Shown: one piece after another, positions 1 to 12,000 of the stretch | Position numbering within the stretch: position 1 is the stretch's first letter | Layout: every line of letters begins with the position of its first letter | The notes under the pieces: generated by a model | What the model was told of the DNA's origin: nothing | What the model saw: the letters and a program-made list of their open reading frames with translations, nothing else | Database searches by the model: none | Position numbers and translations under genes: made by a program | NCBI GenBank assembly: GCA_964597535.1 | Contig: CAZQYB010000036.1 | Span: forward strand, 1-19,159 | Direction of reading: 5' to 3' | DNA: 19,159 bases | Source: CAZQYB01 sp964597535 | Lineage (GTDB): Bacteria; Planctomycetota; Phycisphaerae; Sedimentisphaerales; Anaerobacaceae

Positions 1-3000
1 GGCCGGCGCTCAATAACTGTCTTGTAACCGAGAATACAGCGGGCAGAGAGGGCGGTGGTATCGCCAGTGTCTGGTTTGCAGCGCCGACAATCTCCAACTG
101 TACGATAGTTGATAATGCGGCTACAGGAGTGCTTGGTTACGGCGGCGGCTTATATGGCTCGTTTGGGAGTTATACTACTGTTATTGACAGTATTATCTGG
201 GGTAATACGGGTATTAACGGCTCGCAGATTGCGATAGAAGACGACTCATCCTACTGGCTGCCCTCGGTCATTGACATTTCATACAGTGACATCCAGGTTT
301 ACCAGGATCCTAATGCTGCTTTGTCGGCGCTGGATATTGTTTTCTGCATAGATACAACATCCAGTATGGGTTCTGTAATTGATGCCCTTAAGAATTCGAT
401 GACGGAAATCATCAATCAAGTAGGGGAGAGTACCACCGATTTCAGGATTGGCGTGGTGGAATATCGTGACTATCCACTACCTCCGGATAATGACCCAAAT
501 CCCGCGACGGACCCGAATTATTGGTTTATATATAGAGATGTTTCACAATTTACGAACGATATCGATACCTTGGTAACTGATGTAAATAACATAATAGCTG
601 AGGATGGTCATGATAACTCAGCAGTCTATATGGCGTTGATGCATTGTATAGATGCTGAGTCACTGGAGGCTCTGCTGGACGCCAATGGGCACAGCGACTG
701 GGTGCCTGCCGACTCACCGGGACCGGGAGAATGGCGCAGCGACGAAGACGCAACAAAAATGATCATTCTTATGGGTGACCTGGGTCCAACCGACCCTGAA
801 CCTCATTCAGACTACACGCTTAGCGATATAGTTGAAGCAGCTAATGCCAAATCCATTAAGCTTTTCACCATTGCAGCTGGGTACGGTGGTTACGCAGAGT
901 ACACGATACCAGTTGTAGAAGCTTTCGGCGATTTGGCAGAAGGCACGGGAGGGATGATGTTCGATGCGGCTGCTGAGCCAAGTGAAGTGGTCGATGCGAT
1001 TATGGATGCGATCCAGTTGGTTACGCGGGTCAGCCCACCAATTTATGTTGAAGAAGGCTGCACATTGTACGGGTGGGACCCCTGTGACCCGAATGACTTC
1101 TGGACGTGGGACATCAACAGTTGGAGCCCCGACAGCAATAATATCGACGCAGACCCGAACTTTATCCTTGGTTATTATCTAAGTCATTTCGCCACAGGAC
1201 AGGATGGAAACAGCCCCTGCGTCGATACCGGAAGTGACCTCGCAAGCAATGTCGGTATGGACACATATACCACCGGAATCGACGGTGTCAATGATATCAA
1301 TAAGGTGGATATGGGTTACCATTACAGGCAGGGACTCACTCAGTATGACTTAACTGTTACTGTGGTTGATGCTAACGGCGTACCTGTTGACCCGAATGAC
1401 CCGAACCTTATTCACGGTACGGTCGAACCGAACAGGCCGAGATGGGTTGTGCACGAACCGAATAGCAATACTTATAGTTACTTCGCTGGAACGGAAGTGA
1501 CCGTCATAGCTGACCCGTGTGAGGATTACAGGGTCAGCGCATGGACCGGCACTGACAACGTGCCAGCCTGGAATACTAACGAAAATACCGTCACAATGAC
1601 ATCAGACAAAGACGTCACCGTTGCGTTCGAGCCGAGGCCTGTATATCAGCTATACTTAATCGTGGACGGCAACGGCACCCTCGAAGCAAACTCTCCGGAA
1701 CCCCTTGACGTCAATTTGGTCACTTACTACGATGGCACAGAGGTATTCCTGATCGCAACACCAAACGACCCGAACTATGAAGTCAAGGTCTGGAGTGGTA
1801 CTGATGACGATTTATCCAGAGACCCGAACAATACCGTAACGATTAATGGTTCCGACGCTTACGTCACGGTCGAGTTCGGACTGAAGGGTCGGAACGACAT
1901 CTACATCGAGAGGGACCCCAACACCTTCTACCCCACAATTCAGGATGCCATCGACGCTGCTATCTATGAGGGCGATGTGGTTATTGTTACTGATGGTATC
2001 TATACCGGCCCCGGCAACCGCGACCTGCACTTTATGGGTGTGCCTATAACCGTACGAAGCGAAGACGGTCCTGAAAACTGCTTCATTAGCTGCGGCGGTA
2101 CGGAAACAGACCCGCATCGCGGGTTCATATTCGATAGCAATGAAGACCCGAACCATATCGTCCGGGGCTTCACTATCAGCGGCGGCTACGCTGACTTCGG
2201 CGGCGGCCTCTACTACCTCGGCGAGTCAAGTCCCTGGGTGGACAACTGTATAATCACCGGCAACACCGCCACAGACGGCGGTGGTGGTGTGTACTTCCAG
2301 GACACAGCCAGTGATGCCGACGGTGAAGATGCAAATGATGCAAATGCAGTTATATTCGTTCCGACGATAAGTAACTGCAAAATCTTCAACAATGCGTCCG
2401 AGCTTCATGGCGGCGGAATCTACTGTACAAACGCCTCCCCCAGAATCACCAATACCGAAATCAGCAACAACACGGCAGGAGGTTGGTTCGTCGCAGAAAA
2501 AGCGTTCGGCGGAGGTGTCTATGGTGAAGCCGGTTCTGCTCCCGAAATTATTAACTGCTTGATTACCTCTAACTCATCATCTGATATTGGCGGCTCCATC
2601 TACCTGTTGGAGTCTCCGGCTACCATACTATTCTGCACAGTCATGTACAACGACGGCCTTGACCTCAACCCTTACGAGATTGGAGGTGAGGGCCCCAAGG
2701 GTGGAATTTGCTGCCGCGACTCCGAGCCCACAATCAGTCACTGTATCATAGGACGTAATTGCGGAATCTGGGGGTGGGGCCTCTGGGGCGATGAGTGGTG
2801 GTATGGCGATGACCTCTACAATTGCAGTGCGACATATTCCTGCATTGAGAACGGCGACGAAGGTGAAGGCAATATAAGTGACGACCCGCTCTTTATAAGC
2901 GGTGGCCTTGGCGCTTTCTATCTCAGTCAAATGCAGTCCGGCCAGGTCGAAAACAGCCCCTGTGTTGATGCGGGCCAGGAATACGCTCTCAGTGACCTTC

Positions 3001-6000
3001 TGGATGACCCGAATTACGTTCTGGGCTACATAACGACGAGCATCCAAAACCACTCCGACAGCGGAAACGCTGATATGGGCTTCCACTACCCGTTCTATGA
3101 CGGTCCGCCCGTTATGTACACGTTAACGCTGTATGTTACCGGCAACGGCCATGTTCGACTTGAATATTATGACCCTAACTATAACACCATTGTCGTTGAG
3201 GCCAACTCGGTTACGTCACCCGTGAATGTTGATTTTGTCCCGGGCGACTATGTAACCCTGATAGCGGTGCCAGACCCCAACCACCGAATTCTCGGGTGGT
3301 CCGGTACTGATGACGATTCAGTCCTGAGTAACTACAACATCGTCACAATGTATAGCCACAAATATGTTACCGTCGCGTTCGAACCGGTACAGATTCGTAC
3401 CCTACACGTAGGCGGTGAGTTTGGGTACACAGACATCCAAATGGCCATAGACGAAGCAAGAGATGGTGACACGATTACTATTGCCGACGGTTCTTACGCC
3501 GGCACCGGCTTCACCGTCCTGGGCAAGAATATTACCATCGTCGGCAACCCCGCTAACCCCGAGAGAGTTGTCGTTGACTGCGAAAACGAAATCGAGGGCG
3601 GCTTCCACATCCTTGGTACCCCCGGAGGCACCTGTGTCCTGGACGGCGTCACTATAAAGAATATAAACACTTATGTTTTCGATGCCCCAGACCCAGAAGA
3701 CCCCCGTCTGCGTGGTATCGACGGCGGTGATAACTTGCCTGACGTTTATATGGATACTTACGGGAGCACTTACACGGGTACCGGATATATTTACAGCCGC
3801 GCCGCCATTAGTGTTGTTGGAAATCACATCATCAAAAATTGTATTATCAGGGACTGCTCTGTCACTGGAGGCAATGCTTCAGGCGGTAACCCCGGCGGCG
3901 AGGACTACCAGCGTGGAGGCAACGGTGGAAACGGCGGCAGTGCCGGAGCCGCCGGTATTTACATCGGCGATATCTTCGATTATGACTATGTATATGACCC
4001 CAACACCTGGTCCGGACATTACGAACTAATCCGTTGGGGAGGTAGTCCGACCATCATAAACTGCATAATTGAAAACTGTAGTGCAAACGGGGCTGATGGT
4101 GGTAACGGTGGTAACGGCGCCCAGTGGGCTCGCGGTGGTTCCGGAGGACTGGCTGGCCAGGCCGTTGGAGCCGGCATATTCTGCGACGTTAGGACAAAGC
4201 CAACATTTATAAATTGCGATGTTACAAACTGTCAGGCAACTGCCGGCAACGGCGGTAACGGCGGCGACGGCGGTCAATATGGTGCGGGTGGCTACGGTGG
4301 ATTAACGTACGTAGACCCCAACCAGGGCGACCCAAGAAAATATAGCGCAAGAGGAGGCGGCGTCTATTGTGCCGTGCTGGCCGAGCCGAACTTCGTCGGT
4401 TGTACTTTCAGCGATAATGTTACCGATGGCAGTGTCAGCGGTGTTGGCGGCTTTAGTAGTAGTGGTGTTCAGGAACAGCCTCGGAGAAACTACAATATCG
4501 CAAGCTACGGAGCTGGTGTCCACTGCGCCAGTGGATGCTCGGCAACATTCAAGAACTGCACTGTACAGGGCAACGAGACTACCTATTATGAGAGCTACCC
4601 CACGGGCTACGGTGGTGGAATATCCTTCGAAGGCAGCAGAACCAGCATAGACCCGAACAGCGTTTTGTTTAGTTACGACTACGGGTACAGCTACGGGTAT
4701 TATGGCTATGACAACTTTGGTCCCGTCACAGCTACACTTACCGATTGTAACTTTGTTGACAATTCCGCATCTATCGGCGGCGGCATCTATTGGACCACAT
4801 CAGACGTTAGCACTGTGGACTGCGTCTTTGTTGATAATTCATCTTATGTCGGCGGAGGCCTGTTCTCGATTGACAGTGCGGCTGATATACTCGGATGTAC
4901 CTTCCGCAGCAATATGGCTTCCGGCGAGGCAGCTCCCGAGCAACAGGTCGATCCCAACGACCCGAACGACCCCAATCAGCCCAGCGAGCCCGTCATCGTG
5001 TACGGCGCCGGCGGCGGACTCTACATCTTCACAACCGACGCTAATATCGTTGACTGCGTCATCACCGAAAATACCGCCACAGGCTCTGCCGGAGGTGTTT
5101 ATCTGGGCGGACATCCGCAATCCATAGCACCGCTTACCGCTATACCAGAACTCAAAAACTGTCTGGTGACCAAGAATATAGCTGGCAGAGAGGGTGGTGG
5201 TGTATCCTGCGACCGGCTTGTGGAGGCAATGATATCTAATTGTACGATAGCCGATAACGAACTTACCGAAATACCGTCTTATGGTGGCGGTCTGTACTGC
5301 TCCTACGCGAGCACTGTCGATGTTATCGACTCCATAATCTGGGGCAATAGTGGGATTAACGGTTCGCAGATTGCGATAGAAGACGACCAATTCTATTCGC
5401 TGCCTTCAACGGCAACGATTACGCACAGTGACATTCAGGTCTGGCAGGATCCGAATGAGGCCATTGACGTTGGCCCGATTGGTGGAGGTGACCCGAATAA
5501 CCCGGACTACTTTATCTATGCAGTTTTCGATACAAATCTATCGAGTACTTTCGGTCCTGACGGATGGGTAGGAAGTGACGGAATTGATAGAATCATTTAC
5601 GTCAGCGGTACAACCGCCTACATCCATACCGTTAGCATCCCGGCAGGTACCAGTGCTGATACACATCCGAACAATCCTTATGACACCGGTCCTATGGAGC
5701 CAAGAACGTTCACTCTCGAGAGGACATTCGCTCTCGGCGATTACTCTTTCGGGCATTCAGCTGAGTTTTATGTTGATGCCGAGAATAACGAGATTTACGT
5801 GAAAAGTTCCTCCACTGGCATTCTAAAGTTCGTGTTTGATCCAGCGGCAGCAAATCCTGTTGAAGGCGGTCCTGTGGGTAATTATGTGTTCGACTCCACG
5901 GTAGCTCCGTCTTTCACGGCGGGGTCGATGGGGCCGCAAACGCTCGCTTATGATAAGGATAATGACATCTGGTACTCCTGCACCGATACGTTCGAAATGT

Positions 6001-9000
6001 ATAGGTATGATGGAGCGCAGGGACCTGATGGTACCTGGGAGTGGATATTTACGTACCCGGAAAGAACAGGTGCGTCACACCACGATGGAATGGAGTTCTT
6101 CAACGGCTACCTCTGGATTGGTGACCAGTTCGGCGACTGGATTTTGCAGTACACAACCGATGGTACACTTGTAAACGAATTCTATCATCAAGCGCTTCCG
6201 TACGATCTTGAGGGCATGGGATTCGGTGCGCTTAATCACTTCTGGATAGGCTCGTTTGCCGGCTTCATTACCGAGTTTGGTGGTGGCGTAATGCAGTTTG
6301 CGATTGAAGGTCAAATTCCTATAGGCCCGCCTATCTATGTGGACAGTACCTGCACACTTTACGGGTGGCAACCGGCTGACCCGAACTTCTGGACGTGGGA
6401 CGTCAACAGTTGGATCTCCGATACCAATAATATCGATGCCGACCCGCTGTTCGTGGCTGGTTACTATCTGAGCTGGGTCGATGCCGGCCAGGATGCAAAC
6501 AGCCCGTGCGTTGATATGGGAAGTGCTCCCGCAGATGACCCCAATATTGGCCTGCACACATATACCACCAGAACCGATGGAATTAATGATGTAAATATAG
6601 TGGATATGGGCTACCACTACAGCGAGGCGATTACTCAGTACCAGCTTACTATTAACATAGTTGATGCCTGCGGCACGCCCATCGTTGACCCGGGTCTTAT
6701 CTATGGTTCGGTTGCGCCCAGCGAGCCGAGACCGGTTGATTACAACTCGGTTACCAGTACTTATACCTTCTATGCTAATACGCAGGTAACCCTCACCGCT
6801 GACCCCTGCGAGGGATACAGGGTCAAGGCGTGGAGCGGCACAGAGAGCGAGCCTGCCTGGGCTACTAACGAGAACACCGTTACAATGACGGGGGACAAGA
6901 CCGTCAGCGTCCAGTTCGAGCCAATTCCTGTCTACGAGCTAACCGTGACCGTGGTTGACGGCAACGGTTTATTCTCCGTAGATCCAAACACCGACTTAGT
7001 AGCTGATTTCAACGGTCTCTATCTTGAGGGTACGGAAGTAACGCTGAGGGCAGAGCCCAACTCCGGCTATTATGTCAAGGGCTGGTACGATGACGGCACC
7101 AGAGTCTCTATCGATAAGGTCTATGAGGTGGTAATGGGTTCCAACCAGGATATTACAGTTAAGTTTGAGCTGCCACAAAACATTTCTGTCGGTCAGGGTC
7201 AGGGTTACGACCACACAACGATTCAGGGGGCTGTTGACGTTGCAAAGAGCGGTGACAGAATTATTGTTTATCAGGGTACTTATGGCGGTGATATCAACTT
7301 CGACGGCAGAGAGGACATTGAGCTGGTCAGCGCCCGTCCAGATGACCCTTGCTTCGTTGCCAATGTGATTATTGACTGTCAATCCGGCAGCAGGGCCTTT
7401 ACCTTCAACCATGGTGAAGATGCTGATACTCTCATAGACGGCTTTACGATAATCAACGGCAGTTCTTCCGACGGGCCCGGCGGTGCCATATATATAGGTT
7501 CCAATACGAGTCCGACCCTTGTGAATCTTGTAATAAGCGACTGCAGCGCAGCCGGCGGCGGTGGTGCTATCTACGTTGGCTCCGGCAGCATCGCGAACTT
7601 CCGTAACGTTATAATAAACAATTGCAGTGCGACCGGCGCCGATGGTGGTGGTATATATGTCAGCAGCTTCGGCGAACCCAACTTCCTAAGCTGTACAATT
7701 ACCAACTGTTCGGCCCTTGGTGGTTCGGGTGGTGGGGCCTACTGTGCTACCGGTAGCTGGCCTCTATTCACCGACTGCACGTTTGCTGACAACAGGGCAG
7801 GCTACGATGGCGGCGCTCTCTATTACGCTTACTACAGTATCGCAATGCTCGAGAGCTGCACGTTTACGAACAACACAGCCGGTTATGGCGGCGGCGGAAT
7901 CTCCCATGACTTCGGATGTGTATCGCAGGTGACTGATTGCACGTTCAACAGCAATGTGGCTACCGAAGATGGCGGTGGCGGTATCCTCTACGGTCTCAAC
8001 AACCTAATGGCGGTTACCAACTGCAACTTCGCAGGCAACACCGCAAACTATGGTGGTGCATTATATTTCGACCCGAACTGCCTGGGAACAATTGTCGATA
8101 GCAGATTGACAGACAATGATGCAAACGGAAACGGTGGTGCAATATTCCTCGACCGTGGTAATGAGATAGACTTTAACGCTTGCGACATCTCCGACAACAC
8201 AGCCGCTTGCGGCGGCGGATTGTATTGTCTCGATTCTCCGGATTCGAGAATTATTGCTTGCGAAATCAAACGCAACAAAGCTTCCGGAGGAGTTACCGTG
8301 TGGTTCGAGTACTTCGAGCCGGACCCGAATGACCCGAGTGTACCGCTCGACCCGGAGAATCCAATAGACACGAGCGACCCGAATTTCGACCCCAACGACC
8401 CGGACTATGTCAAGGTCAGACGTGAGGACTACTCCGATATTGCCCAGGGCGGCGGTATATACTCCTGGGTCGGGCCGAGGACAATTAAAGATTCTGAAAT
8501 CTGCTACAACACAGCCAGAACCTCAGGCGGAGGTCTGTATCTGGTCAGTGATGAAGACCCTGAATCCAACATTGGTCCGGAACTCAAGAATTGTCTGATA
8601 GCTAACAATAAAGCAGGCAGAGACGGTGGTGGTATCTCCTGTAACTGGCGGGTAGAAGTGACAATTTCGAATTGTACCATAGCCGATAACGAGGCCACGG
8701 GATTGCCATCTTATGGTGGAGGCCTGTATTGCTCCTATGAGAGCTATGCCGAGGTTATCAACTCCGTCATCTGGGGTAACGAGGGTAAGCGAGGCTCGCA
8801 GATTGCGGTAGGCAGCGGCGATTGGGCGTGGCAGTTCCTCTCGACGGTTAAGGTTACCTATAGCGACATCCAGGTCTATCAGCAAGAGCCCAATGAACTT
8901 GAGGAGCCCGTCGTGGTTGACCCGAGTCTGCTGGGCCCGAACACACCGGACTACTTCATCTACGGCTCTTATGACATCAACCACACTCCTATGGGTGTCT

Positions 9001-12000
9001 ATGGATGGTTGGGCGATGATGGCGTGGATAGAATTATTGACTTTGATTGGTCGGGAACCGCCTACATTCATACAGTTAGCATCCCGAAAGGTACTGATGC
9101 CGACTCCCATCCGGAGAATCCTTATGTACCGGGCGATATTGCAGAGCGGACTATCGAGCTTGAAAGGACCTTTGAGCTCGGTGAGAATTTTGTCTCCAGC
9201 CATGCATCGGCGTTCTATGTGACTCCGGACAACAGGGAAGTGTACGTAGGCGCTTATATGATGGGTATTCTAAGATATACTTTCGACTCAGGTGAGGAGA
9301 ACCCCGTGGATGGCGGCCCGGCGGGCAACTACGTTTACGATGACAGAATTGCTCCACCAACTCCGACCTCGCCCATCTCGTGGCGAATGGAGACACTTGC
9401 CTATGACCCGGACAACGATGTCTGGTACGCCGGCGGCAGGGAAATCAGAACCGTTGGCGAGGTATGGAAGTACGATGGTTCGCAGGGACCCAATGGTAGC
9501 TGGCAGCTCGCATTTACATATGCGCCTCCTCCAATAACAGTTGGGTTATTCCACCACGATGGAATGGCATTTGCCAACGGGCATCTGTTCCTCTCCACGA
9601 TGTACGGTGATAGGTTTATGCAATTTACCACGGATGGCACCTTGGTAAATGAGTTCATTCATGACCCCTTGCCGGATGACCTTGAGAGTATGGGATGGGG
9701 CGCATTAGGCCACTTCTGGGTCGGCTCAATTTATACCAACGCTGTTAGTGAGATTGGCGGCGGAGCACTGCAGATTGGTATCGATATCGTTCCTCCGACC
9801 TCGCCCATCTATGTTGGAGAAGATTGCGAACTAATAGGCTGGGCGCCCGCTGACGCCAACGATTTCTGGACTTGGGACGTCAATAGCTGGGTCGGCGATG
9901 CGAATACGAATATTGACGAAGACCCGTGCTTCGCTGCCGATTATTATCTGAGCTGGGCTGATGCCGACCAGGATATCGACAGTCCGTGCGTCAATCGCGG
10001 AAGCGCCAACGTAAACGACCCCAACGTCAACCTGCCTCCGGATGAATATACCACACGCACAGACGGCATCGGTGACGTCGGCATCGTCGATATGGGCTAT
10101 CATCACTTAATAGATTTTATGCCTTGGCTGAGCGTAATTGTCGTTGATGCGAACGGCGACCCTGTTGACCCGGGTCTTGCTCACGGCTACGTAGAACCGA
10201 ACGACAGGCCCTATCCTGACGATACGGAAGTGGAGCTCGCAGCACATCCTGACTACGGATACAGGGTCAAAGAATGGAACGGCACCGATGACGATTCGTC
10301 CACGGCACTGAACAATACTGTCACGATGACCGGGGACAGGATTCTTACCGTCGAGTTCGAGCTGACTCCTATTCACTGGCTAACGACGGAAGTTGGCGGT
10401 GGTATTGGCTCAATCGAACCACTAAGCGGTCCGCGATTTGAAGGTGTTATACGTCTGACGGCCAATCCCGGCCCAGGCTATCGTATCAAGGCATGGCGAG
10501 GCACCGATGACGATTCGTCTCTGGACCCGAACAATACCGTCACACTGGACGAAGACAAAACAGTTGGCGTTTGGTTCGAATTGCCGCAGACAATCGAAGT
10601 CTCTGTCCTGGATGAGCCCAATGCTATCCAGGATGCTATTGACGCTGCAAGAAGCCGTGATACGCTTATCGTTGGTGCCGGCACATACGCCGGCGGTATC
10701 AACTTGCACGGCAAAGATGTCACAGTGACCAGTAGTAATCCTGATGACCCGGATGTAGTCGCCGCCACAATTATTGACTGCCAGCAAGGCGGCCGCGCCT
10801 TCATCTTCGACAGCGGCGAAGATGCAAACACTGTCATAGACGGCTTTACAATAGTGGACGCTAGTATCACTGGTGAAAATGGCGGCGCAATATATGTCGA
10901 TTCCAACTGCAGTCCGACTATAATAAATGTTGTTATCAGCAATTGCTCCACAGTCGCTGACCCCAATGAAGGAGGCGGCGGCAACGGTGGTGGAATATAC
11001 GTAACCGGCGATAGCGAGCCGACTTTCGTAAACTGCACGATTACGAATTGTTCGGCTGTTGGTGGAGGCGGAGCTTACTGCGACTCTAACAGTTCGCCGA
11101 TATTCAAACACTGCACGTTCAGCGAAAACTCTGCCCAGTTCGGTGGTGGTATGCTTTGTGATTCGGAGCGTGTCATAGCTGTTAATGACTGCAATTTCGC
11201 AAACAATACAGCGGCCAGCGGTGCCGGTTTGTACGGCGAGCCCAACAGTTCAGTAGTAGTCACCGGCAGTATATTTATCGGCAACACAGCAGACTACGAT
11301 GGCGGCGCTATGTACTGGGAGAAAGCAAGTATGTTGATTACCGACAGCGATATTGTTGACAACGGTGCTCAATACGGTGGTGGCTTATATTGTATCTACT
11401 CTCCGGAAACAGTAATTATCGATTGTACAATCAAATACAACCGAGCTCCCGATGACGTGCTTGACCCGAACGACCCCAATGACCCGAATGCCATAATAGT
11501 TGGCCAGGGTGGTGGAATATATTGCTTTGCCACACCGGCACTAATTCGCGACTGTGTCATAGCCCGCAATACTGCCAATACTTCGGGCGGCGGTGTGTAC
11601 CTGGTCGGAGAGTCGAACTCTCCAGAGCTTATAAACTGCCTGATAATCAGCAACTGGGCCGGCAGAGACGGCGGAGGTATCTCTGCCAACTGGCATGCCG
11701 ACCCGCTGATTGCAAACTGTACAATCGTTGACAATGTGGCCCCGGGCAACTTCGGTCAAAATCTTGGCACCGGCCTCGGCGGCGGCTTCTATTGTGGCTA
11801 CAACAGCGACTCCGAAATTGTCGATAGTATCATCTGGAATAACTATGCCTTGGAAGGCTGGGAAATCGCAGTGGCAACCGGCTTCGAGTTCGACCCAATA
11901 CCGTCAACCCTTACCGTCACCTACAGCGACGTCAAGGGTGGACAATCTGCTGCCAAGGTTGGCGATTATTGCACACTCAGGGGATGGTATCCTGGCGACC

